A DNA stretch of 5,531 nucleotides, from positions 1 through 5,531 of the forward strand of contig JAJYSD010000116.1 in the NCBI GenBank assembly GCA_021793745.1. The letters are read 5' to 3'. Under the pieces are notes generated by a model that saw only the letters and a program-made list of their open reading frames with translations, had not been told where the DNA came from and did no database searches. Below are positions 1 to 4,630 of this stretch, in pieces. This stretch comes from Bacillota bacterium. GTDB lineage: Bacteria; Bacillota; Bacilli; Thermoactinomycetales; DSM-44946. Numbering within the stretch: position 1 is the first letter of the stretch; each line of letters begins with the position of its first letter. Made by a program: the position numbers and the translations under genes.

Positions 1-9
1 TTCCGATCT
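1..9. other. Probable Illumina adapter remnant at contig edge
   Basis: The first nine bases, TTCCGATCT, are identical to the 3' end of the standard Illumina TruSeq adapter. Read on the minus strand they are AGATCGGAA, the start of the adapter read-through sequence. PerR homology stops exactly here: the ligand motif SDHYH becomes SDH followed by RSE. Seen: the sequence match and the homology break. Inferred: the nine bases are not genomic. A chance match cannot be excluded from the window alone. Confidence 0.75.
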
Positions 10-288
10 ATGATCGCTCATATTGGCGTCGAAACGGCTTGAAGCATCGCCATACGTCAATTCCCTCACCAGACCGGCCTCTTTAAACAATCGCAAATTG
101 TTATAGATCGTTGCCACGCTCATGTTGGGAAAATCCTTTTCGAGCGCCTTATAGATCTCATCGGCGGTCGGATGGCTCATCGAAGACAGGAGATACTCCA
201 GTATCGCATGGCGCTGCGGCGTCATGCGAACGCCTGTCGTCTTCAACTTTTCCACCGCTTCCCTCAAGCGGTCCGGCGCCATTGCCAT
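1..288 (-). CDS. perR: Peroxide-responsive repressor PerR (Fur family), C-terminus missing at window edge
   Basis: PerR is a cytoplasmic metal-dependent repressor that senses hydrogen peroxide by iron-catalysed histidine oxidation and then releases peroxide-stress promoters. The visible 96 codons cover the winged-helix DNA-binding domain. [11 protein letters not shown] lies at residues 23-33 and the recognition helix [10 protein letters not shown] at 57-66, followed by [12 protein letters not shown] at 76-87. These match B. subtilis PerR almost residue for residue. H39, D87 and H93 correspond to B. subtilis metal ligands H37, D85 and H91. The dimerisation domain and the zinc-binding cysteines lie outside the window. 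Three in-frame ATGs occur at 294, 288 and 282. I chose 288 because a GAGGTG ribosome-binding site sits 7 bases upstream of it; 282 aligns best with the B. subtilis start. The last three codons (RSE, bases 1-9) replace the expected Y-H ligand region and probably come from adapter sequence. The gene lies downstream of nth on the same strand. Confidence 0.93.
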   Translation of the reverse strand, partial: MAMAPDRLREAVEKLKTTGVRMTPQRHAILEYLLSSMSHPTADEIYKALEKDFPNMSVATIYNNLRLFKEAGLVRELTYGDASSRFDANMSDHRSE

Positions 289-333
289 AGCCATCCACCT
301 CACTTTCCCGCCTAAAAAACATTCATTTCCACT

Positions 334-348
334 TAATAATATCTATAA
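334..348 (-). promoter_or_regulatory. Candidate PerR box (autoregulatory operator) upstream of perR
   Basis: On the minus strand the sequence is TTATAGATATTATTA. It matches the PerR box consensus TTATAATNATTATAA at 11 of the 14 specified positions. It lies 45 bases upstream of the chosen perR start and just downstream of a candidate -10 element, where a bound repressor would block transcription. B. subtilis perR is known to be autoregulated. Fur and Zur boxes are similar, so the assignment rests on the neighbouring gene. Confidence 0.6.
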
Positions 349-350
349 TT

Positions 351-380
351 AGTCTACGTCGAAGAGGACTGTGTTGTCAA
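351..380 (-). promoter_or_regulatory. Candidate sigma-A promoter for perR, inside the 3' end of nth
   Basis: On the minus strand a perfect -35 hexamer TTGACA (380-375) is followed by an 18-base spacer and TAGACT (356-351), which matches TATAAT at 4 of 6 positions. The -10 element overlaps the nth stop codon (356-354). Transcription would start near 344, inside the PerR-box candidate. The perfect -35 is also coding sequence of nth, so chance cannot be excluded. Confidence 0.45.
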
Positions 381-1037
381 TGAACCATCGCTGGACGAAT
401 TTTTGACGAAACGGCAGTAGGGGGCCAAATCGCAGATTTCGCACTTGGGATTGCGGGCACTGCAGATTCGCCGCCCGTGCCAGATCAGGCGATGGTGGGC
501 GATCGACCATTCCTCCCGCGGGATTTTTTCGGTGAGCTGCTTTTCGGTTTCCAAAGGATTTTTGCTGTCCGCGAGACCGAGCCGGTTGGAAACGCGCTGA
601 ACATGGGTGTCCACCGCCAGGGCGGGAACACCGAAAGCGTTGCTCAACACGACATTGGCCGTTTTTCGCCCCACTCCGGGCAGCTTTTCCAGCGCCTCCC
701 GCTCCGCCGGGACCTCTCCCTGGTATTGTTCCACGAGGATGCGGCAGGTTTGCAGGATGTTTTTGCTTTTGTTCCGATATAAACCCAGCCCCCGAATCTC
801 CTCCGCCAGCTCCTCCTCCGAAAGCGGCAGAAAATCCCAGGGCGTGGGGTACCTCGCAAAAAGCCGCTCCGTCACCTTGTTCACCTGTCGATCGGTGGAT
901 TGGGCGGACAGGATCGTGGCGATCAACAACTCAAAGGGATTGCGAAAGTTGAGCTCGCAGTGGGCATCCGGATACATGGATGCCAGGATATCCAGAATCT
1001 TCCGGGTTGGTATCCGTCCGTTCTCCTTTTGGGTCAA
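354..1037 (-). CDS. nth: Endonuclease III (DNA glycosylase/AP lyase)
   Basis: This base-excision repair enzyme removes oxidised pyrimidines and cleaves at the abasic site. The 227-residue product has the family layout. FELLIATILSAQSTD is near residue 35-49. The helix-hairpin-helix LPGVGRKTANVV lies near 119-130 with catalytic lysine K125. VDTHVQRV follows with catalytic aspartate D143. A C-terminal 4Fe-4S loop has cysteines at 192, 199, 202 and 208 with the exact C-x6-C-x2-C-x5-C spacing. I chose the TTG at 1037 because AGGAG (1048-1044) lies 6 bases upstream. The alternative in-frame ATG at 1070 has no ribosome-binding site and overlaps a -10-like TACAAT, so it probably lies outside the transcript. 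The start of the B. subtilis protein also agrees better with the shorter form. A short serine/threonine-rich tail follows the cluster. perR lies downstream on the same strand with no visible terminator between them. Confidence 0.95.
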   Translation of the reverse strand: MTQKENGRIPTRKILDILASMYPDAHCELNFRNPFELLIATILSAQSTDRQVNKVTERLFARYPTPWDFLPLSEEELAEEIRGLGLYRNKSKNILQTCRILVEQYQGEVPAEREALEKLPGVGRKTANVVLSNAFGVPALAVDTHVQRVSNRLGLADSKNPLETEKQLTEKIPREEWSIAHHRLIWHGRRICSARNPKCEICDLAPYCRFVKNSSSDGSLTTQSSST

Positions 1038-1043
1038 GGGTCT

Positions 1044-1048
1044 CTCCT
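1044..1048 (-). promoter_or_regulatory. Ribosome-binding site that decides the nth TTG start
   Basis: AGGAG, within a longer purine run (GGGGGAGGAGAG, 1053-1042), lies 6 bases before the TTG at 1037-1035. The upstream ATG at 1070 has no such element. Confidence 0.7.
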
Positions 1049-1068
1049 CCCCCAAGCCTTTCAGGTCC

Positions 1069-1074
1069 ATTGTA
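1069..1074 (-). promoter_or_regulatory. Candidate -10 element of the nth promoter
   Basis: TACAAT on the minus strand (5 of 6 matches to TATAAT) lies between the terminator at 1124-1149 and nth. Transcription would begin near 1062, leaving a leader of about 25 bases before the TTG start. No good -35 hexamer is visible 16-18 bases upstream. The call therefore rests on the -10 and on its position just after a terminator. Confidence 0.4.
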
Positions 1075-1123
1075 CCGAAAAATCGCCGTCGCGTCCCGAC
1101 TTTTTGACAGACAAACCTTCTCA

Positions 1124-1149
1124 GAAAAAAGACAGGCCCTTCGGACCTG
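1124..1149 (-). terminator. Rho-independent terminator after the methyltransferase gene
   Basis: On the minus strand CAGGTCC (1149-1143), loop GAA and GGGCCTG (1139-1133) form a 7-bp stem with one G-U pair. TC and a run of six T residues (1130-1125) follow. The structure begins 2 bases after the methyltransferase stop codon. It separates the bcp-methyltransferase unit from nth. Confidence 0.85.
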
Positions 1150-1151
1150 GC

Positions 1152-1922
1152 TCAAATCTTTTTCGCTTCCACGATCAGCTCGCTACTCCGGCGATCGAAG
1201 GGATGGCCCTCGAAATCCCCGTAGCGGTTGACCACACGGAATCCGGCCAGTCGCAGGAGATGGAAAAGTTCCGCCGGATAAATGTACCGGAACCAAAAGA
1301 AGGAGCGCAGCCGTTCCAAGGAGCGGCCTTCCCCGTCAAAGCGCTCCATGTATCGGACTACGCGGGCTCGTTGTAGAAAGTGATCAAATTCCGTCCAGTC
1401 ATAAACCTCCACGGAATGATCGGTGCCCGGAATGGGAAAGGTTCCCCGGTAAGCCATTTGGCGATCCTGATCGACCAAGTCGGAGATCTTCGGGACGAAG
1501 ATATTGAAGGCGAACAGCCCGTCCTCTTCCAGGTGCCGGCGAATCGCCGCCAAAGCGGTCAACTGCTCCTTTACCGTCATCAGGTGAAGGAAGGAGCGGT
1601 AGGGGATGATGATCAGCGGAAACCGCCGTCCCAGGTCGAAGCGGCTCATATTCCCTTCCACCCAGCGAATCCGGTTGGATAGGCCCATCTCCTCCGCCTT
1701 TTTTCGGGCCCGGCCCAACATCTCCGAAGAAAGGTCCAGCCCCGTCACCTCGATGCCGGCCCGGGCGATGGCCAGACTGCAGCGGCCGGTCCCGCAGCCC
1801 AGCTCCAATACAGGTCCTCCGCTCTTTTCCGCCAACTTCACATAATAGGCGATGTCCCCGTCCAGGCCGGTGGAGATCCAATCGTAATATTCCGGAAGGG
1901 AATAGGCATTGATCTCGTTCAA
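1152..1922 (-). CDS. Class I SAM-dependent methyltransferase, substrate unknown
   Basis: This is a 256-residue soluble protein with a Rossmann-type SAM-binding fold. Motif I, VLELGCGTGR, is at residues 38-47. The acidic residue that should bind the SAM ribose is D63 in TGLDLSSEML. WVEGNMSRFDL (87-97) and PLIIIPYRSFLHL (102-114) form the next strands. The C-terminal half ends in RLAGFRVVNRYGDFEG, the usual last beta-strand region of small-molecule methyltransferases of the Methyltransf_25 type. Nothing visible identifies the acceptor substrate. The start is TTG (forward CAA at 1920-1922), preceded by a strong purine-rich ribosome-binding site (GGGAGGGGGAG); I see no in-frame ATG nearby. It lies 22 bases downstream of bcp on the same strand and is almost certainly cotranscribed with it. 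A terminator follows directly. Confidence 0.88.
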   Translation of the reverse strand: MNEINAYSLPEYYDWISTGLDGDIAYYVKLAEKSGGPVLELGCGTGRCSLAIARAGIEVTGLDLSSEMLGRARKKAEEMGLSNRIRWVEGNMSRFDLGRRFPLIIIPYRSFLHLMTVKEQLTALAAIRRHLEEDGLFAFNIFVPKISDLVDQDRQMAYRGTFPIPGTDHSVEVYDWTEFDHFLQRARVVRYMERFDGEGRSLERLRSFFWFRYIYPAELFHLLRLAGFRVVNRYGDFEGHPFDRRSSELIVEAKKI

Positions 1923-1944
1923 GGAGCTCCCCCTCCCGCCCGAA

Positions 1945-2415
1945 TCAGGAAAGGTGCTCTTTCACAAACTGCAGCGCTTCCTGCACATGGCCGTCCACCT
2001 TGACCCTGCGGTAAATCTTGGCCAAACGCCCTTCCTTGTCGATGATGAAGGTGGAGCGCTCAATCCCCCACTTCTTCCTTCCAAACATGTTCTTCTCTTT
2101 ATAGACCCCGTACTTCTTCGACACCTCCGCCTCGGTGTCGGCGAGGAGCAAAAAGGGCAGCTGGTACTTCCGGATAAACTTTTCGTGGGATTCTAAGTCG
2201 TCCAGGCTGACGCCCAAAATCACCGTATCCAGTTCGGAAAAGTCCTCGACCCGATCGCGGAAGGCGCAGGCCTCGGCGGTACAGCCCGGCGTGTTGTCCT
2301 TTGGATAAAAATAAAGGACCACATGTTTCTTCCCGCGATAGTCCGACAGGGAGACCTGTTCACCGTTGCTGGCCGGCAAAGTGAAATCGGGTGCCATATC
2401 CCCCTCTTGCAGCAT
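1945..2415 (-). CDS. bcp: Thiol peroxidase Bcp (peroxiredoxin, AhpC/TSA superfamily)
   Basis: Bcp reduces hydrogen peroxide and organic hydroperoxides in the cytoplasm, usually recycled by thioredoxin. The 156-residue length is typical. The active-site segment [18 protein letters not shown] spans residues 37-53. C45 is the peroxidatic cysteine and C50 the candidate resolving cysteine, the same spacing as E. coli BCP. T42 and R122 in [10 protein letters not shown] complete the expected peroxiredoxin active-site set. ATG at 2415 is preceded by GGAGGTG 8 bases upstream. The gene begins a minus-strand unit with the methyltransferase, and nth and perR lie further downstream. In B. subtilis the bcp homologue ygaF is a direct neighbour of perR, which supports a shared peroxide-defence context. 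I see no PerR box in its own upstream region. Confidence 0.95.
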   Translation of the reverse strand: MLQEGDMAPDFTLPASNGEQVSLSDYRGKKHVVLYFYPKDNTPGCTAEACAFRDRVEDFSELDTVILGVSLDDLESHEKFIRKYQLPFLLLADTEAEVSKKYGVYKEKNMFGRKKWGIERSTFIIDKEGRLAKIYRRVKVDGHVQEALQFVKEHLS

Positions 2416-2480
2416 TTTCCATACACCTCCAGTGGATTTTCCGTTGCCGATAAGGGCGACGTCTTCTGCCCATCCCCCGA

Positions 2481-2519
2481 GGAGCCTCCCATCGCTCCAG
2501 CGATGCCAAAGGCTGCTCC
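2481..2519 (-). other. Two-tier hairpin in the bcp leader
   Basis: An inner perfect 6-bp stem is formed by CATCGC (2490-2495) and GCGATG (2500-2505) around a 4-base loop. An outer GGAGC (2481-2485) pairs with GCTCC (2515-2519). It lies between the candidate bcp promoter and the bcp ribosome-binding site, so it would be in the 5' leader. No T-run follows, so it is not an intrinsic terminator. I do not recognise a known riboswitch. Confidence 0.4.
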
Positions 2520-2552
2520 TTACAGGAGGATGCTTCCAAGCGGTCGTTTACT

Positions 2553-2561
2553 ATTGTACCA
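2553..2561 (-). promoter_or_regulatory. Extended -10 promoter for bcp
   Basis: The minus strand reads TGGTACAAT: a TACAAT -10 hexamer (2558-2553) preceded by the TG of an extended -10. No clear -35 is visible, which extended -10 promoters tolerate. Transcription would start near 2546, giving a leader of about 130 bases that contains the hairpin at 2481-2519. Confidence 0.5.
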
Positions 2562-3107
2562 CGGGCTTTCCCGGAAAACACCCGGACGCCTTTCCGGAGC
2601 GCCTTCCCACCACGGGAAGGGGACAGGCCCCCACCCCAACCGCTTTGGCCCCCGGCCCGATCCCGATCATCAGGGCTTGTCCGCCCTTGCGGGAAGGCTC
2701 CGACCGACGGTTCGCCCTTTGTTCCGACATCGTAAAAGGGGATTGTGCTCCACCGGGTATGTATCGAGGCGCTTTCGAAGCCGCCGACCCGCCCTCTTTT
2801 TGGACCGAAGTGGGAATATCCTCTTCCTAGGCGCTTTTTTTACTCTTCCGCCTCACATCCCTTCCGGGGAGGCGCTTGTCTTCTCTTTTTCGTTCCTCCC
2901 TCGGCGTGCCATCGGGAAGTTCGAAGGCCCTCATCCAGCCGGCCCACATCGGATGGAAAGCGACCACCCCCATCGACCTTTACGATCAGCGGATCCCACG
3001 GGCGATCCTCCGGAACATCCTGTCTGCGTACGACATAACCGGCAAAAACCGCTGGCGGGCCGTCTCAAAGCACAACCGCCGCCGAATTCCTCGGTTTCCC
3101 CAAGCCG

Positions 3108-3401
3108 TCACCCGTAAAGATACGGGAGCGGAGTCCACCCGGGAACCGGAACAAGGGGAAGCAATCCTCCGGGGGGAAGCGATGGCGGGCAGAACGGTTC
3201 CCTCCTTCTCCCCTTTCGCCTGCCGGCGGACATCCGCTTTTCATCCGGTTTTCTCCTCTGATCGAGTGAGATGCCCTCCGACCGGTCACGCCGGTCACGG
3301 CCGGGAGGGGGCTCCACCGCATTCAGCGTGCTGCCGAAGTTGACGGAGCCGGCTTGGGAAACATTTTCGATGTTGACGGTGCCGATATTGATATGAATCA
3401 T
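3108..3401 (-). CDS. Small GerPA/GerPF-family spore germination protein with atypical basic C-terminal tail
   Basis: The first 29 residues match the GerPA/GerPF family core: VNIENVSQAGSVNFGSTLN at 9-27. This is closely parallel to the upstream gene (VKINNV...GSVNFGNT). GerP proteins of Bacillus are spore-coat-associated and help germinants pass to the inner membrane. After residue 29 the similarity ends. The rest is rich in arginine, lysine and glutamate (about 34-68), then in proline and leucine (about 72-95), giving 97 residues against the usual 60-75. A 9-bp tandem duplication (3282-3290 and 3291-3299) encodes part of the basic stretch. ATG at 3401 has a GGGGGGAG ribosome-binding site (3414-3407) that begins a few bases after the upstream stop. 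The 17-base gap implies cotranscription. The start is well supported. The true C-terminus is uncertain: the tail may be real, or it may follow a frameshift. Confidence 0.65.
   Translation of the reverse strand: MIHINIGTVNIENVSQAGSVNFGSTLNAVEPPPGRDRRDRSEGISLDQRRKPDEKRMSAGRRKGRRREPFCPPSLPPGGLLPLVPVPGWTPLPYLYG
3282..3299. repeat. 9-bp tandem duplication inside the GerPF-like tail
   Basis: CCGGTCACG occurs twice in direct succession (3282-3290, 3291-3299). It is in frame with the minus-strand gene and encodes consecutive Arg/Asp-containing triplets in the non-conserved tail. Confidence 0.7.
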
Positions 3402-3418
3402 GGCGCTCCCCCCGGGAT

Positions 3419-3622
3419 TTAGGGTTGGTCGATCAAGTCGGGATCAATCGCCTTATTGTTGCTTCCGCTCAGCATCTTGCCCAGATCGCCGTACTGGTAG
3501 GCTCCCCCCACCGCTTTGCTGTTTGCTTCGTGACCGATATGGATCGTGTTTCCGAAATTGACCGATCCGGTGCTCGTCACATTGTTGATTTTGACATTGA
3601 AAATGTTGTTGACGGTGCCCAT
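3419..3622 (-). CDS. GerPA/GerPF-family spore germination protein
   Basis: This 67-residue protein has the complete layout of the GerPA/GerPF family. The beta-type N-terminal segment is FNVKINNVTSTGSVNFGNT (8-26). A middle NSK...GG stretch (34-40) and YGDLG (44-48) follow, and the protein ends in DPDLIDQP (60-67), close to the DPD-containing ends of Bacillus GerPA and GerPF. In Bacillus these proteins are made late in the mother cell and act in the coat to let small germinants reach inner-membrane receptors. No signal peptide or membrane segment is visible. ATG at 3622 follows a GGGGGG run (3635-3630) at a 7-base spacing. It lies 63 bases after the Hsp20-family gene and 17 bases before a second family member, all on the minus strand. 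I cannot say which lettered GerP paralogue it is; GerPF is the closest guess. Confidence 0.85.
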   Translation of the reverse strand: MGTVNNIFNVKINNVTSTGSVNFGNTIHIGHEANSKAVGGAYQYGDLGKMLSGSNNKAIDPDLIDQP

Positions 3623-3685
3623 CCCTGATCCCCCCGCTTGGGTCTCATCCTATGCTATGTGAACCGACGGAAGGATGTGTCCGGA

Positions 3686-4102
3686 TCAGCCATCCACCCG
3701 GATTTGTTCCATTTTCGGAGCGGGCACTTTGGGCAACCGGACCTCCAATACCCCCCGCCGATATCGGGCGCTCGCCCTGTGGCGGGTCACCCATGCTCCC
3801 AGGGGAACGGAACGCTGAAATTCGCCCTTGGGCCGCTCCGACACGGATACATCCAGCCGATCAAAACGGGAAGGAATTTTCCCCTTGATCCACAGATGTT
3901 GGCCGTCGGTCCGCAACTGGACCTGACTCATATCATCCATTCCCGGCAAATCGATCAAAACGATCACTTCGTTTCGGGCATGGTACACGTCCACCTTCGG
4001 ATCGGCATCCAAGACAGAATCTCCCACGTCGGACCAGAAGTCCTCCCCCAAAAACCGGCGGGCCAATTGAGCCCATTTTTTCACATGGGAGCCGGGATCC
4101 AT
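3686..4102 (-). CDS. Hsp20/alpha-crystallin family small heat-shock protein
   Basis: This is a 138-residue protein of ATP-independent holdase type. The alpha-crystallin domain runs from about residue 36 to 126. It begins PKVDVYHARNEVIVLIDLPGM (35-55), continues with QHLWIKGKI (68-76), and ends with the strand YRRGVLEVRLPK (114-125), a variant of the family G-V-L-x-V-x-L-P signature. The N-terminal arm (1-30) is short and contains aromatic residues. The C-terminal extension MEQIRV has an I-x-V motif (134-136) of the kind used for oligomer contacts. ATG at 4102 has an AAGGGGGG ribosome-binding site about 7 bases upstream. It is the first gene of a minus-strand set with two GerP-family genes and is divergent from the gerPC-like gene. 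That context suggests a sporulation role like the Bacillus coat proteins CotM and CotP, which are also Hsp20-like; this is inference. Confidence 0.88.
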   Translation of the reverse strand: MDPGSHVKKWAQLARRFLGEDFWSDVGDSVLDADPKVDVYHARNEVIVLIDLPGMDDMSQVQLRTDGQHLWIKGKIPSRFDRLDVSVSERPKGEFQRSVPLGAWVTRHRASARYRRGVLEVRLPKVPAPKMEQIRVDG

Positions 4103-4211
4103 GGCATGTCCCCCCTTCTGCAGAATCAGCCGGGCTCACGTCTATCCAGCAATGTATTCCGAAACCGCCTGCTTTGTCACTGGTCCCCGGTGCTTCATCC
4201 CCCGAGCCTCC

Positions 4212-4220
4212 CATATATTT
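4212..4220 (+). promoter_or_regulatory. Candidate sigma-K-type -10 element for the gerPC-like gene
   Basis: CATATATTT matches the sigma-K -10 consensus CATANNNTA at 5 of its 6 fixed bases. It lies 17 bases before the ribosome-binding site of the gerPC-like gene. B. subtilis gerP is transcribed by sigma-K in the mother cell. A matching AC-type -35 is not evident, so support is weak. Confidence 0.3.
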
Positions 4221-4236
4221 TAAAAGAGGATTTGCG

Positions 4237-4243
4237 GGAGGTG
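4237..4243 (+). promoter_or_regulatory. Ribosome-binding site that fixes the gerPC GTG start
   Basis: GGAGGTG is a near-perfect Shine-Dalgarno sequence 6 bases before the GTG at 4250-4252. It shows that the long upstream extension of this reading frame is not translated from farther left. Confidence 0.8.
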
Positions 4244-4249
4244 TCCCCC

Positions 4250-4630
4250 GTGTACTCTTGTCTGTGGAACCGGTTGATCCGCCTGGAACAGGAAGTCGCC
4301 TCCTTGCGAAAAGAGAATGAAGCCCTGAGGAAGAAGTTGGCCTCCGTCCAGCCGGTCACCATTGAACGCCTGGAATACAAAATCCAGGAGCTTTCCATCA
4401 AGACCCTGAGCGGAACCCTGAACGTGGGATTGAGCGCTACCGGGGACGATCAGAGCATCGCCGGAATGATCGAACAGATCCAAAAAAAGGGGAAAGGTCC
4501 AAAGAAAAAGGAGCACCCTCCCGAAAAGGAAGGATACTCCATCTCCATCGTGGATGACAGCCCGGCAAAAACAGGGGACGCAGCGAAGGATGGGGAAAAG
4601 GCCGGGTGGAATCGGGATCCGGATGTCTAA
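4250..4630 (+). CDS. gerPC: GerPC-like spore germination protein, short form
   Basis: GerPC is one of the coat-associated GerP proteins needed for germinants to cross the spore outer layers in Bacillus. The 126-residue product begins with a predicted coiled coil of leucine-rich heptads with many charged residues (about 7-33, RLEQEVASLRKENEALRKKL). It is followed by the family's diagnostic segment VTIERLEYKIQEL...TLSGTLNVGL (36-61), which parallels the IEYKFDQL...LEGTLNIGL block of Bacillus GerPC. The C-terminus is lysine-, proline- and aspartate-rich and probably disordered. Bacillus GerPC is clearly longer, near 200 residues, so this is a reduced version. The start is GTG at 4250 with GGAGGTG (4237-4243) 6 bases upstream. 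The open frame extends upstream to 3638, but that part is antisense to the Hsp20-family gene. The gene diverges from the Hsp20/GerPF set and converges on the SDR gene, overlapping it by 3 bases. Confidence 0.8.
   Translation: MYSCLWNRLIRLEQEVASLRKENEALRKKLASVQPVTIERLEYKIQELSIKTLSGTLNVGLSATGDDQSIAGMIEQIQKKGKGPKKKEHPPEKEGYSISIVDDSPAKTGDAAKDGEKAGWNRDPDV

Larger units (their letters stand above)
2416..3107. other. Gene-poor interval with no confidently assigned gene
   Basis: About 690 bases separate bcp from the spore gene set. The right-to-left half near bcp holds its promoter and leader. Long open frames occur on both strands, but most read as proline/arginine-rich antisense translation typical of GC-rich DNA. 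The best candidate is a plus-strand frame from a TTG at 2876. GGGGAGG precedes that TTG but is only about 3 bases away. Across about 2921-3052 the frame has a protein-like composition (KALIQPAHIGWKATT, then IDLYDQRIPRAILRNILSAY). I do not recognise this protein. It would run to 3343, antisense to the tail of the neighbouring spore gene. No tRNA, insertion sequence or array is visible. A short direct repeat AGGCGCTT occurs at 2829-2836 and 2870-2877. Confidence 0.5.
4103..4249. promoter_or_regulatory. Divergent intergenic region between the Hsp20-family gene and the gerPC-like gene
   Basis: These 147 bases must carry the promoters for both spore transcription units. Each side ends in a clear ribosome-binding site. 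Apart from the element at 4212-4220 on the plus strand, I see no convincing -35/-10 pair for the minus-strand unit. Confidence 0.5.

Noticed and set aside
1..30. A PerR variant that has lost one of its metal-ligand histidines
   Set aside because: The altered residues are encoded exactly by the nine bases that match the sequencing adapter, so an artefact is more likely than a natural variant.
477..1376. Several plus-strand open frames of 80-166 codons opposite nth and the methyltransferase gene
   Set aside because: They are antisense to strongly conserved genes, show no recognisable motifs and have compositions typical of shadows in GC-rich DNA.
2481..2519. The bcp leader hairpin as a known riboswitch or T-box
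   Set aside because: I see no conserved riboswitch core or T-box sequence, and no terminator follows.
2323..3117. A 264-codon plus-strand open frame across the start of bcp and the gene-poor interval
   Set aside because: It is proline-, arginine- and histidine-rich without motifs, and its first part is antisense to the Bcp N-terminus.
3638..4249. An N-terminal extension of the gerPC-like frame by about 204 codons
   Set aside because: It is antisense to the Hsp20-family gene, and a strong ribosome-binding site directs initiation at GTG 4250.
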